Below, piece by piece: positions 22,828 to 31,226 of a DNA stretch of 64,000 nt (position 1 is its first letter; each line of letters opens with the position of its first letter). This stretch comes from Pandoraea cepalis (GTDB taxonomy: Bacteria > Pseudomonadota > Gammaproteobacteria > Burkholderiales > Burkholderiaceae). The stretch covers positions 62,001 through 126,000 of the forward strand of contig NZ_CABPSL010000007.1 in NCBI RefSeq assembly GCF_902459665.1, in the 5' to 3' direction. The notes beneath the pieces are model-generated. The model was not told the origin of the DNA. It saw only the letters and a list, made by a program, of their open reading frames with translations, and ran no database searches. The position numbers and the translations under genes are program-made.

Positions 22828-23652
22828 ATGAGCCAGACATCCGGCAAACCCTTCCGCCGTCTGCTGCTGACCGGCGCAGCGGGCAATCTTGGCAAACAAC
22901 TGCGCGGCAAGCTCGCCGAGTGGGCGGATATCGTGCGCGTGAGCGACATCGTGCCGCTCACGGCCGATGCGCCGCACGAAGAAGCCATGCAGGTCGACCT
23001 CGCGGATCGCGCCGCCGTGCACGCGCTGCTCGAAGGCGTCGACGCGCTGGTGCATCTGGGCGGCATCTCCGTCGAGGCGCCGTTCGACGACATCATGCAA
23101 GCCAATATTCTCGGCATGTACAACGTCTATAGCGCAGCGCAGAAGCAGGGGGTGAAGCGCATCGTCTACGCCAGCTCGAATCATGCGGTGGGTTTCCATC
23201 CCGTGACGGAAGTGCTCGATGTCGACGCGCCGCACCGTCCGGACAGCATGTACGGTATCTCGAAATGTTTCGGTGAAGACCTGTCCCGCTACTACTTCGA
23301 TCGCTTTGGTCTGGAGACTGTGTGCCTGCGCATCGGCTCGTCGTTCGAGCAGCCGAAGAATCCGCGCATGATGGTGACATACCTGAGCTATCGCGATTTC
23401 GTCGAACTCGTGCGCTGCTCGTTGTTCACGAATCGCGTGGGCCATGCCATCGTCTACGGCGTGTCGAACAACCCGACGCTGTGGGTCGACAATACGAAGG
23501 CCGCGTTTCTCGGCTTCCGTGCGCAAGACAGCTCGGCGCAATTCGCCGGCCTGTTTCCGGCGCAGGCGCCCGATCCGCGCATGGACGATGTGACGCAGCG
23601 CTACCAAGGCGGACCGTTCGTGCTGCTGGGGCCGATGGAACCCAAGGCATGA
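22828..23652 (+). CDS. udh: Uronate dehydrogenase (NAD-dependent)
   Basis: Short-chain-type NAD(P) epimerase/dehydratase fold, 274 residues. It closely follows uronate dehydrogenase of Pseudomonas and Agrobacterium, which oxidises galacturonate or glucuronate to the aldarolactone. The cofactor loop is TGAAGNLG near residue 13, DLAD binds the adenine, HLGGISVE and YASSNHAVGF form the substrate pocket, and YGISKCFGE carries the catalytic Tyr-x3-Lys. The ATG at 22828 gives family length; a longer frame upstream has no homologous N-terminus. It overlaps the next gene by four bases (ATGA), so dehydrogenase and lactonase are made together. Confidence 0.9.
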   Translation: MSQTSGKPFRRLLLTGAAGNLGKQLRGKLAEWADIVRVSDIVPLTADAPHEEAMQVDLADRAAVHALLEGVDALVHLGGISVEAPFDDIMQANILGMYNVYSAAQKQGVKRIVYASSNHAVGFHPVTEVLDVDAPHRPDSMYGISKCFGEDLSRYYFDRFGLETVCLRIGSSFEQPKNPRMMVTYLSYRDFVELVRCSLFTNRVGHAIVYGVSNNPTLWVDNTKAAFLGFRAQDSSAQFAGLFPAQAPDPRMDDVTQRYQGGPFVLLGPMEPKA

Positions 23653-24551
23653 CGGTGTCGATCGAACGGCTCGAACCGTCGCGACAGACGCCTCACGCCG
23701 TTGGCGAGAGCCCGTTGTGGCGGGCCGACGAGCAGGCGCTCTACTGGGTGGACATCCCCGCGAAGCAACTGCATCGCGTAACGCCCGCCGACGGCGATCA
23801 TCGCCAATGGACATTCCCCGAGCAGATCGCGTGCTTTACCTTCGACGCCTCGGGCATGCTGCTGGCGGGCTGCGAAACCGGGCTGTTCGCGGTGCGACTG
23901 GGGCCGCCGGGCACGCTTGCGGCGTCTGATTGGCAGCGACTGGCCGCGCCGGTGTTCCCGTTGCCGGGTATGCGCTTCAACGACGGACGCTGCGATCGGC
24001 AGGGCCGCTTCTGGGCGGGCACGATGGTGCAGGACATGTCGCTCGCGAGCGACGCAGGCGCGCTCTTCTGTTTCGACACGCACGGCCGTCTGTCGGCGCC
24101 GCTCGTCGAGGGCCTGGTGACGCAGAACGGTTTGGGCTTCTCGCCGGACAGCCGCACGATGTACCTGAGCGATTCGCATCCGACGCGCCGCCGCGTGTGG
24201 GCGTTCGACTTCGATGCCGAGTGCGGTGCGATCAGCGGGCAGCGGCTGTTCGTCGACATGAATGACTATCCGGGCCGTCCGGACGGCGCGGCCGTCGATG
24301 CCGACGGCGCTTACTGGACGTGCGCCAACGACGGTAGCCGCTTGCTGCGCTTCACGCCCGCAGGCGTGCTGGACCGCGAGATCGTGCTGCCGGTGTCGAA
24401 GCCGTCGATGTGCGCGTTCGGCGGGCGCGACTTCGACACGTTGTTTGTTACGTCGATTCGTCCGGCAACCGGCGCGACCGAACACGACGGCCATGTGTTG
24501 GCCGTGCGTTGCGGCGCGCAGGGATTGCCGGAGGTGCCTTATGCCGGCTAG
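23649..24551 (+). CDS. SMP-30/gluconolactonase family aldarolactonase
   Basis: Six-bladed propeller lactonase of 300 residues (SMP-30/LRE family). Metal-ligand positions are visible in VGESPLW (Glu), RFNDGRCDRQGRFWAGTM (Asn/Asp), TQNGLGFSPDSRTMYLSDS and GRPDGAAVDADGAYW (Asp). Translationally coupled to udh by an ATGA overlap, so the likely job is opening the galactaro- or glucarolactone made by uronate dehydrogenase. The 3' end overlaps the convergent ABC exporter by four bases. The rest of the aldarate pathway is not in this window. Confidence 0.85.
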   Translation: MTVSIERLEPSRQTPHAVGESPLWRADEQALYWVDIPAKQLHRVTPADGDHRQWTFPEQIACFTFDASGMLLAGCETGLFAVRLGPPGTLAASDWQRLAAPVFPLPGMRFNDGRCDRQGRFWAGTMVQDMSLASDAGALFCFDTHGRLSAPLVEGLVTQNGLGFSPDSRTMYLSDSHPTRRRVWAFDFDAECGAISGQRLFVDMNDYPGRPDGAAVDADGAYWTCANDGSRLLRFTPAGVLDREIVLPVSKPSMCAFGGRDFDTLFVTSIRPATGATEHDGHVLAVRCGAQGLPEVPYAG

Positions 24552-26347
24552 GCCGCGTCGACCACCCGTGGCGGCGCGACGTCGCCCGCGGCATGCAGCG
24601 TCATGGTGTGTTGATGGAAGCGGCCGAGCGTTTCCCGATGGGCCACGCTGACCATTGTGGTGCCCGGCAGGCGCGCATGCAGCGCTTCATACACCGCCTC
24701 CTCGGTTTCCACGTCGAGCGCGCTGGTCGCTTCGTCGAGGAACAGATAATCCGGCTTTTGCAGCAAGGCGCGCGCGGTGGCGAGCCGTTGTTGCTCGCCG
24801 CCGGACAAGCGGCGAGCCCAGTGAGCGACGGTCAGTAACTCGTCACGATACTGCTCGAGGTTGACGGCGCTGAGCACGTCTCGGCATTCGTCGTCGGTAA
24901 AAGTATCGGCATGCGAAGGAAAGGCCAGGGCCGCCTTCAGTGTGTCGATCGGCAAATAGCTTTGTTGTGACAGGAACAGCACGCGGGCGTCGGCGGGAAC
25001 TTCGATGCGTCCGCTGCCGAACGGCCACAGGCCGGCGAACGCGCGCAGCATGGTGCTCTTGCCGCAGCCCGAGCGGCCACGGATGAGCCATCGCGAGCCA
25101 GGCGCGAAGGCAAACGACCCGGCGACCGCGAGCGGTGCACCGTCGGGCAGCGCGAGGCGAAGATCGGTGGCCGTGAAGGCTGACGAGGGCGAACGGGCGG
25201 CTTTCACGAGCGCAATGCCTCCGGTGCTCGGTGCTTGCGGCGGTGCGTCGATTACGCGGGTGAATTCGCGCAGCCGGTTGATCGTCGCTTTCCAGTCGGC
25301 CAACGTCGAGAAGCTGTTCACGAACCACGAAAAACCGTCGCTCACTTGCCCGAACGCACCGATGATCTGCATGAGCACGCCGAGCGTGAACGCGCCGGCG
25401 AAGTAGCGCGGTGCGGCCGCCATGATCGGGAACACGATGGCGATCTGCCCGTAGATCGAATTCGCGAAGATCAGCCGTTTCGTCACGACCATGATCTGCC
25501 ACCAGTTGTCGCGCACAGCCCCGAAGGCCGACGTCAGGCGCGACAATTCAGCGCCTTCGCCGCGATAGAGCGCGACCTGCTCCGCCGACTCGCGCAGACG
25601 CACCAGCAGAAAGCGGAAATCCGCTTCCACCTGCTGCTGACGATAGCTCAGCCCCACGAGCGGCCGACCGACCTTGAAGATGAAGAACGATCCCACCAGG
25701 GCGTAGAGCGCCGCGACCCAGACCATGTAGCCGGGAATCGTCACGTTCATGCCGCCCAGCACAAATGACACGGCGCCTGAGATCGTCCAGAGAATGGTGA
25801 TGAACGAAAACAGCGAGACCAGCGTCGTGAGCAAATCGAGCGACAGCGCCAGCGATGCGCTGACTAGCGTGCGGATGTCTTCCGAAATACGTTGGTCCGG
25901 GTTGTCCGCCAGATGGTCTCGCTCGATGCGGTAATAGGCTTGATGCGAGAACCACTTCGACAGGTTGGCATCGGTGACCCACTGCCGCCAGCGAATTTCG
26001 AGCATCTGGCGGAAGTAGGTGCGGAACGTCGCAATGACGATGAAGCTGAATGCGAGTACCGCGAATTCGATCAGCGACGACTTGAAGATGGGCCAATCGC
26101 GCTTGTCGAGCGCGTCATAGAAGCCGGCGTTCCACGCATTCAGTCGTACGTTGATGAACACGACGGCAAGATTGAGCGCCACGACGAGTGCGAGCAACCG
26201 ACGGCCCTCCCAGCGCTTTTCCGAGGCCCAGTAGGGCCGGATCAACTGCCACGCAGTGGGGTGCTTCGGTGGCTTGGGGGCAGGGACGGCCGGGTTGCCG
26301 GCGGGCGGCGCCTCGGGAGGCGGGGAAGACATCGGCGTGTGGGCCAT
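24548..26347 (-). CDS. ABC transporter, fused permease-ATPase (YddA/SbmA-BacA-like family)
   Basis: 599-residue half-transporter that probably works as a homodimer in the inner membrane. A Pro/Ala-rich cytoplasmic tail precedes the SbmA/BacA-like membrane domain (ABC_membrane_2; helices near 50-75, 90-110, 165-200, 210-235 and 300-330, with the RWRQWVTDANLSKWF hallmark). The ATPase has Walker A GRSGCGKST, signature LSGGEQQR and Walker B YLFLDEATSALD. The substrate is unknown; relatives carry vitamin B12, peptides or long-chain acyl compounds. The divergent thi leader lies upstream and the lactonase converges downstream with a four-base overlap. Confidence 0.88.
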   Translation of the reverse strand: MAHTPMSSPPPEAPPAGNPAVPAPKPPKHPTAWQLIRPYWASEKRWEGRRLLALVVALNLAVVFINVRLNAWNAGFYDALDKRDWPIFKSSLIEFAVLAFSFIVIATFRTYFRQMLEIRWRQWVTDANLSKWFSHQAYYRIERDHLADNPDQRISEDIRTLVSASLALSLDLLTTLVSLFSFITILWTISGAVSFVLGGMNVTIPGYMVWVAALYALVGSFFIFKVGRPLVGLSYRQQQVEADFRFLLVRLRESAEQVALYRGEGAELSRLTSAFGAVRDNWWQIMVVTKRLIFANSIYGQIAIVFPIMAAAPRYFAGAFTLGVLMQIIGAFGQVSDGFSWFVNSFSTLADWKATINRLREFTRVIDAPPQAPSTGGIALVKAARSPSSAFTATDLRLALPDGAPLAVAGSFAFAPGSRWLIRGRSGCGKSTMLRAFAGLWPFGSGRIEVPADARVLFLSQQSYLPIDTLKAALAFPSHADTFTDDECRDVLSAVNLEQYRDELLTVAHWARRLSGGEQQRLATARALLQKPDYLFLDEATSALDVETEEAVYEALHARLPGTTMVSVAHRETLGRFHQHTMTLHAAGDVAPPRVVDAA

Positions 26348-26590
26348 GATCGTCTGGCGGGGTTGCCGCGGAAATGCAACGTGTTATTAGGGTCGACGGC
26401 CCATTTGACCGCAGTTCCGGCGGGTGCGTTGCACAATTTCCGGATTGGGGGCGCTTGTCACTTCGGTTTTAAGTTTACGTGGGGTTACACGGCCCGGGGG
26501 ATTCGTCAAAAAACGAGACGCATCGCGCGTGCAATCGCCCGATGCCCCGGCTTGCACGGGCATCTGCATCTATGTTGTAATGACTGCGGG

Positions 26591-26705
26591 CGAAACAGGG
26601 GTGCTCCGTGTCGAACGCAGGTGTTGACCATGCGTAACCATACGACGCGGGGCTGAGAGAGACCCTTTGCACCCGACCCGGGTAATACCGGCGTGGGAAG
26701 TTTCC
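26591..26705 (+). ncRNA. TPP riboswitch (thi-box)
   Basis: The conserved core CTGAGAGAGACCCTTTGCACCC and ACCCGGGTAATACCGGCGTGGGA (26653-26698, in two pieces here) is the canonical thiamine pyrophosphate aptamer. GAAAC (26592-26596) pairs with GTTTC (26700-26704) to close P1, and CAGGGGTGC is the usual 5' strand. The variable P3 arm is somewhat long. It precedes thiOSGE and should shut off the operon when TPP is abundant. The downstream platform looks translational rather than a U-tailed terminator. Confidence 0.95.
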
Positions 26706-26742
26706 GACTACTCCAGTGGGGTAAGGTGTTCAACACCGTTTC

Positions 26743-26769
26743 GTCCTTTTGCTTTCATGAGGAAAGGAC
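26743..26769 (+). promoter_or_regulatory. Hairpin masking the leader ribosome binding site
   Basis: GTCCTTT (26743-26749) is exactly complementary to AAAGGAC (26763-26769), which contains the AAGGA ribosome binding site of the leader ORF. A competing small hairpin CTTTC-5-GAAAG overlaps it. A second hairpin (GGTG/CACC, 26725-26737) lies between it and the aptamer. This is a plausible expression platform for the TPP riboswitch. Confidence 0.5.
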
Positions 26770-26772
26770 CCC

Positions 26773-26913
26773 ATGCGCTGCCTTCCGCAGATTCCTGCGC
26801 TTATCCCTGCGGTTTTCGCCGCAACGACTTCCGAGATTCCGCTCGCGAGTCATCCTTTGCCTGTTTTCGAGTGCCTGCGCGCCGTCCCGGCTTGCGCGGC
26901 AGAACGCGTATGA
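26773..26913 (+). CDS. Small leader ORF coupled to thiO (46 residues)
   Basis: ATG at 26773 has tandem GAGGA and AAGGA sites 4-9 bases upstream, a better start context than thiO has. The frame is open for 46 codons (MRCLPQIPALIPAVFAATT...) and its TGA overlaps the thiO ATG as ATGA at 26910-26913. The product is Pro/Ala-rich with several cysteines and matches nothing I know. It is more likely a control element: ribosomes reading it would re-start at thiO, passing riboswitch control of this ribosome binding site to the whole operon. Protein function is not implied. Confidence 0.45.
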   Translation: MRCLPQIPALIPAVFAATTSEIPLASHPLPVFECLRAVPACAAERV

Positions 26914-28040
26914 GCGCTTCCACTTCGCGTCCCGACGTTGCCGTGCTCGGCGGCGGCCTGTCCGGGCGTCTGCTGGCGTGGCAACTGATTCGTGCCGGCG
27001 CACGCGTGGCGCTCTACGAGCGTGGCGATGCCGACGGGTCGTCGGCTGCCGGCTGGGTGGCAGCGGCCATGCTCGCGCCCTTGGCCGAAGCGGCCGTGGC
27101 AGAGCCGAGCATCGTCGAGATGGGCGCCGTCGGCCTGGAACGTTGGCCGGCATTGATCGACGGCCTGCCCGAACACGTCTTCTTCCAACGCAACGGCACG
27201 CTGGTCGTGTGGCACCAGCCCGATCGCGCCGAGGCGGTAATGTTCGACCGACGCATGCGGGCCAATGCCCCGCCGGCCTTGCTGCGCGAAGGTGTGCGCC
27301 GCGTGTCCGGCGCGCAATTGGCCGACGTCGAGCCGGCGCTGGCCGGACGTTTTCAGGAAGGCTGGTGGCTGCCGAACGAGGGCCAGCTCGACAACCGGCA
27401 ACTGTTGCGTGCGCTGGCGGCGGGTCTTGCGAAGGCGGGGGCGGCGCTGCATTGGCATACCGAGATCGCCGAGGGCGCGTATCCGGACGCCGGTCTGGTC
27501 ATCGATTGCCGCGGGCTGGGCGCGCGTGCCGCGCTCACGCAATTGCGCGGTGTGCGGGGTGAGGTGGTGCGAATTCACGCGCCGGGCATTGGGCTGCGCC
27601 GGCCGGTGCGGTTGCTGCATCCGCGCTATCCGATCTATATCGCGCCCAAGGAAAACGATCTGTATGTGATCGGCGCGACCGAACTCGAGTCGGAAGATAT
27701 GTCGCCGATGACCGTGCGCTCCGCGCTCGAACTGCTCTCGGCGGCGCATTCGCTGAACCCGGCGTTCGGCGAGGCGCGCATTGTCGAGCTGAATGTCAAC
27801 TGCCGTCCGGCATTGCCCGACCATCTGCCGCGGGTGCAGTGGGACGGTGCGCGGGTGCTGCGCGTGAACGGTTTGTACCGGCACGGATATTTGCTCGCGC
27901 CGGCGGTCACGGGAGAGGCGTGCGCGCTGGCGCAGGCATTGATGCAAGCGACGAGCGCGCGAGTAGGCGTTGGGCACGCGTTCGACTGGGAGATGTGGCG
28001 AGCCAGCCGGCCGTGGCCGGACCTGTTCCGTCAGGCATGA
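26910..28040 (+). CDS. thiO: Glycine oxidase / FAD-dependent amine oxidase ThiO
   Basis: FAD enzyme of 376 residues of the DAO family that oxidises glycine to dehydroglycine (iminoacetate), the two-carbon unit of the thiazole ring of thiamine. The N-terminal nucleotide site is DVAVLGGGLSGRLLAW, with SSAAGWVAAAMLAP next to the flavin. The C-terminus has the NGLYRHGYLLAPAVT motif typical of ThiO. The start at 26910 overlaps the leader ORF stop; an in-frame ATG at 26757 would add 51 residues of no family likeness. First enzyme gene of thiO-thiS-thiG-thiE under the TPP riboswitch. Confidence 0.9.
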   Translation: MSASTSRPDVAVLGGGLSGRLLAWQLIRAGARVALYERGDADGSSAAGWVAAAMLAPLAEAAVAEPSIVEMGAVGLERWPALIDGLPEHVFFQRNGTLVVWHQPDRAEAVMFDRRMRANAPPALLREGVRRVSGAQLADVEPALAGRFQEGWWLPNEGQLDNRQLLRALAAGLAKAGAALHWHTEIAEGAYPDAGLVIDCRGLGARAALTQLRGVRGEVVRIHAPGIGLRRPVRLLHPRYPIYIAPKENDLYVIGATELESEDMSPMTVRSALELLSAAHSLNPAFGEARIVELNVNCRPALPDHLPRVQWDGARVLRVNGLYRHGYLLAPAVTGEACALAQALMQATSARVGVGHAFDWEMWRASRPWPDLFRQA

Positions 28041-28055
28041 GAGGGGAGGGACACC

Positions 28056-28253
28056 ATGGATATTCATATCAATCAACAGACACTGAGCGTGGCCGAGGCG
28101 GCGACGCTGGCCGAGGCGCTCGCCGCCTATGGCGCCAAGCCGCCGTTCGCCGCGGCGATCAACGGGCAGTTCGTGCCCAAGACGCAATATGCCGCCCGCG
28201 CGCTCGCGCATGGCGACAAAATCGATGTAGTGCAACCGGTGGCCGGAGGCTGA
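28056..28253 (+). CDS. thiS: Sulfur carrier protein ThiS
   Basis: 65-residue ubiquitin-like protein ending in the required Gly-Gly (VVQPVAGG). Its C-terminus is adenylated and converted to a thiocarboxylate, which delivers sulfur to ThiG for thiazole formation. The segment [14 protein letters not shown] is typical. It lies 15 bases after thiO with a GAGGGGAGGGA site, and one base before thiG, as expected for partners made in fixed ratio. Confidence 0.95.
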   Translation: MDIHINQQTLSVAEAATLAEALAAYGAKPPFAAAINGQFVPKTQYAARALAHGDKIDVVQPVAGG

Positions 28254-28254
28254 C

Positions 28255-29100
28255 ATGAACGCATTCACCGAATCGGCCAACGTGGCCGCAGGCAGCGTGC
28301 GCGACGCGCTCACGCTGTATGACACGCGCTTCGGCAGTCGCTTCCTGCTCGGCACGGCGCGCTACCCGTCGCTGCAGGCGCTCAATGATTCCATCGACGC
28401 CGCCCGCCCGGGCATGGTAACGGTGGCGTTGCGCCGACAACTCTCGGGCACCGGGGCGCAGGCGTCGGAAGGCCATTTCTGGGAAACGCTGCGCCGTCTC
28501 GCGGTGCCGGTGCTGCCCAATACGGCGGGTTGCCACTCGGTGCAGGAAGCGGTGACGACGGCGCAAATGGCGCGCGAAGTCTTCGAGACCGACTGGATCA
28601 AGCTCGAACTGATTGGCGACGACTACACGCTCCAGCCCGACCCGTTCGGTCTGGTGACGGCTGCCGAACAACTGATTCGCGACGGCTTCAAGGTGCTGCC
28701 GTATTGCACGGAAGACCTGGTGCTGTGCCGTCGCTTGCTCGACGTGGGCTGTCAGGCGCTGATGCCCTGGGGGGCGCCGATCGGCACTGGCAAGGGCGTG
28801 ATCAATCCGTACGGCCTGCGACTGCTGCGCGACCGTCTGCCGGATACGCCGCTCATCGTCGATGCCGGCCTCGGACTGCCGTCGCACGCGTGTCAGGTGA
28901 TGGAGTGGGGCTTCGACGGCGTGTTGCTCAACACGGCCGTGGCGCTTGCCGCCCAGCCGGTGGAGATGGCCGGCGCGTTCGCCGCCGCGATCAAGGCGGG
29001 CCGCGCGGCGTGGCTCGCGGGGCCGATGGCCGAGCGCGAGAGCGCCGAAGCCAGCACGCCGGTCGTCGGGGTGCCGTTCTGGCATCAGTCGGGCGCGTGA
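28255..29100 (+). CDS. thiG: Thiazole synthase ThiG
   Basis: TIM-barrel enzyme, 281 residues, that joins deoxyxylulose 5-phosphate, dehydroglycine and ThiS-thiocarboxylate into the thiazole phosphate of thiamine. Visible motifs are [13 protein letters not shown], the Schiff-base lysine region in [37 protein letters not shown] and [12 protein letters not shown]. The C-terminus is slightly longer than E. coli ThiG. thiS ends one base before the start region and thiE starts 64 bases downstream. Confidence 0.95.
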   Translation: MNAFTESANVAAGSVRDALTLYDTRFGSRFLLGTARYPSLQALNDSIDAARPGMVTVALRRQLSGTGAQASEGHFWETLRRLAVPVLPNTAGCHSVQEAVTTAQMAREVFETDWIKLELIGDDYTLQPDPFGLVTAAEQLIRDGFKVLPYCTEDLVLCRRLLDVGCQALMPWGAPIGTGKGVINPYGLRLLRDRLPDTPLIVDAGLGLPSHACQVMEWGFDGVLLNTAVALAAQPVEMAGAFAAAIKAGRAAWLAGPMAERESAEASTPVVGVPFWHQSGA

Positions 29101-29164
29101 TCCCCGAGGAGACGCGCTTGAATTCCACCGCAACCTCGCACCGCCTGACCCACCGGGAAGCTTC

Positions 29165-30358
29165 ATGACGACGCATAGCGGCGGCGCCACCCTGTCTCAC
29201 GTGCAATGCCTGCCGGCTAACGCACCCCTCGCCACAGCATGGCAACAGGCCGCCGCCGGCATCCGCGCGCGCCTCGCGCCGTGGCCGGACGACCCCGCTA
29301 CGCCAAGTTGGCGTGTGCACGCGCAGACGCCGGACCGCGCGGGGGCTGGGGACGTGGTCTGGTGGCCGCTCTCGCCGCAGGGCGCTCCCGGAACCGAAGC
29401 CACCGTGCAGATCGACGCATGGCGGGCGGCGCACGCCGTTGTCCTTTGCTCGCGGGCGCTGGCGGCGGGACAGGTGGAAGACACCTTGTACACGCACGAC
29501 ACCGTTTATCGTGTCGCGGGCGCGGACGATCCGGCCTTCTTCCCCGCGTTCGCTGCGTTCCTCGACTGCGGATTCGCCCCGCACGACGCGCTCGTGCTCG
29601 CGCGCGCATGGCGCACCGACGGCAGCCACGCGCGCGCGACCGATGCCGACACGCTCGGGGCATGGCCGACGGTGCTCGAAACCTTCCCGGTCGTGCTCGG
29701 CCAAGTGCCGTCACCCGGCCGGTTCCCGGCCTGCCCGTCACGGCTCGGTCTGTATCCGGTGCTGCCAGATGCCGGCGCTTGCGAGCGCATGGCCGATCTT
29801 CAGGTCGGCACCGTGCAGTTGCGGATCAAGGATCCCGCGGATCCGACGCTGCGCTCTGAGATCGAACGGACGGTGGCGGCCGGGCGGCGCGTGATGCACG
29901 ACAGTGCCTGGTTCATCAACGACCATTGGCGCGAAGCCGCGCAAGCGGGTGCCTACGGCGTGCACCTCGGACAGGAAGATATGGCGGCACTTTCCGCCGA
30001 CGAGGTCGCGGCGCTGTTTGCGACCGGCATGCGCCTGGGCATCAGCACGCACGGCTATTACGAGATGCTGGCGGCGCATCACTTCCGGCCCAGCTATCTG
30101 GCCGTGGGCGCCGTGTTTCCGACAACCACCAAAGTGATCGCGACCGCCCCGCAGGGGCTCGCGAAGTTGGCGCGGTACGTGAAGCTTATCGCGCCGCACT
30201 ATCCGCTTGTCGCCATTGGCGGCATCGATGCGGACAACCTCGGGCAAGTGCTCGACACCGGGGTGACCAGCGCGGCCGTGGTGCGAGCCGTCACGCAGGC
30301 CGTCGATGTGGCGGCCGCGGTGAAGGGAATGCAGCAGGCGTTCGCGCAACGCGCGTGA
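29165..30358 (+). CDS. thiE: Thiamine phosphate synthase with an extra N-terminal domain
   Basis: 397 residues, about 190 more than a plain ThiE. The C-terminal half (about 195-397) is the TMP synthase barrel that joins the pyrimidine diphosphate and thiazole phosphate: LGLYPVL, TVQLRIKD, WFINDHWREAAQAGAYGVHLGQED, ISTHGYYE, YLAVGAVFPTTTK and VAIGGID. The N-terminal part resembles the end of a ThiD kinase in order of elements (a DTLYTHDTVYRVAG strand pair, then FFPAFAAFLDCGFAPHDALVLARAW) but lacks the GTGCT catalytic motif. It is probably a degenerate kinase domain. The ATG at 29165 was chosen; the open frame further upstream overlaps thiG. Confidence 0.88.
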   Translation: MTTHSGGATLSHVQCLPANAPLATAWQQAAAGIRARLAPWPDDPATPSWRVHAQTPDRAGAGDVVWWPLSPQGAPGTEATVQIDAWRAAHAVVLCSRALAAGQVEDTLYTHDTVYRVAGADDPAFFPAFAAFLDCGFAPHDALVLARAWRTDGSHARATDADTLGAWPTVLETFPVVLGQVPSPGRFPACPSRLGLYPVLPDAGACERMADLQVGTVQLRIKDPADPTLRSEIERTVAAGRRVMHDSAWFINDHWREAAQAGAYGVHLGQEDMAALSADEVAALFATGMRLGISTHGYYEMLAAHHFRPSYLAVGAVFPTTTKVIATAPQGLAKLARYVKLIAPHYPLVAIGGIDADNLGQVLDTGVTSAAVVRAVTQAVDVAAAVKGMQQAFAQRA

Positions 30359-30378
30359 TGTTTGCCGCGCGCAGCCCG

Positions 30379-30963
30379 TTATAGCGTGCGCGTCATGAAC
30401 ATGGCGCCGTCGCCGTATCCGGCCAACTTCGCGGCCAACTTCGCGGCCATCTGCGGCGAGGCATCGCTCGTTGCGGCATAACCGAAGCGCGCCCAGAACC
30501 CCTGCGATTGCTGCACCGCCACGAGGGCCGACGCGCGCAATCCTGACGACCGTGCCACCGCCAGGGCCGCCGCGTAGAGTTGGCAAGCCACGCCCGCGCC
30601 GCGCGTGCGAGGGAGCAGCGCCATGTCGTGCACGTACCAGCAGTCGGCCGCGTCAGGCAGGGCCTTGAGGATGGTGTCCAGTGGCGGCGGGGCGGCCATG
30701 CGCCACGGGTGTGTCAGTAGATAGCCGACCACGGACGTATCCGTTGGGCCTGTTCCCTCCGCAACCCAACACGTTGACGGCGACAGCGCATGACGTGAGG
30801 CCAATGTCGCTTCCGACTCACGCATCGGACCGACATACGCTGCTGCCTGTACCGTCAGGACTTGGGGAATATCGCAGGATTGCATCGGACGAATCCGAAA
30901 TTCGATCTTCTCCGTAGCTTGCGGCAGAAGGGGAAGGAAAGGCGTTTGGGTGGCGCGGGGCAT
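30379..30963 (-). CDS. GNAT family N-acetyltransferase
   Basis: 194-residue acetyl-CoA-dependent acyltransferase. After a short tail, FRIRPMQSCDIPQVLTVQAAAY begins the GNAT fold; VHDMALLPRTRGAGVACQLY is strand 4 with the Q/R-x-x-G-x-G/A acetyl-CoA loop (here RTRGAGVA), and FWARFGYAAT is the closing strand. The substrate is unknown. I use the ATG at 30963; a TTG start at 31005 is possible but neither has a clear ribosome binding site. It converges on thiE (20-base gap) and is divergent from the mla operon. Confidence 0.8.
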   Translation of the reverse strand: MPRATQTPFLPLLPQATEKIEFRIRPMQSCDIPQVLTVQAAAYVGPMRESEATLASRHALSPSTCWVAEGTGPTDTSVVGYLLTHPWRMAAPPPLDTILKALPDAADCWYVHDMALLPRTRGAGVACQLYAAALAVARSSGLRASALVAVQQSQGFWARFGYAATSDASPQMAAKLAAKLAGYGDGAMFMTRTL

Positions 30964-31187
30964 CGGGGTCAACGATTTATTGCGTGAAACGGCGTATTGT
31001 AGCAACGGCGCAACACCCGTGACCCCCGAGGTCTCGATAAGTCCTTGCTGGCGTTACGTTTTTTGTTCGTTGTGCCGGTCGGCGCGCGACAAGGCGAATG
31101 GACGCCGGCCCTGTAGAATGCCGCGGGGCAGCGCCAATCCTCGATTTCGTCCATCGCCGTTGGGCGGCATCAATCGGCATTCCCCCC

Positions 31188-31193
31188 TATAAT
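31188..31193 (+). promoter_or_regulatory. Candidate -10 box for the mla operon
   Basis: A perfect TATAAT lies 34 bases before the mlaF start in the gap that separates it from the divergent GNAT gene. The best -35-like sequence (TTGGGC, 31160-31165) is 22 bases away, too far for a normal promoter, so recognition is uncertain. Confidence 0.4.
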
Positions 31194-31226
31194 TGGCGTT
31201 TTGCGCCGCACTATAAGACCCGAAAC

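Noticed and set aside
26757-26909. A longer thiO starting at the in-frame ATG 26757
   Set aside because: The extra 51 residues do not resemble any ThiO N-terminus, and the ATG itself lies in the loop of the hairpin that masks the leader ribosome binding site.
26850-28355. A 501-codon antisense frame over thiO and thiS
   Set aside because: Both sense genes have clear domains and operon logic; the antisense product is Arg/His/Gln-rich low-information sequence.
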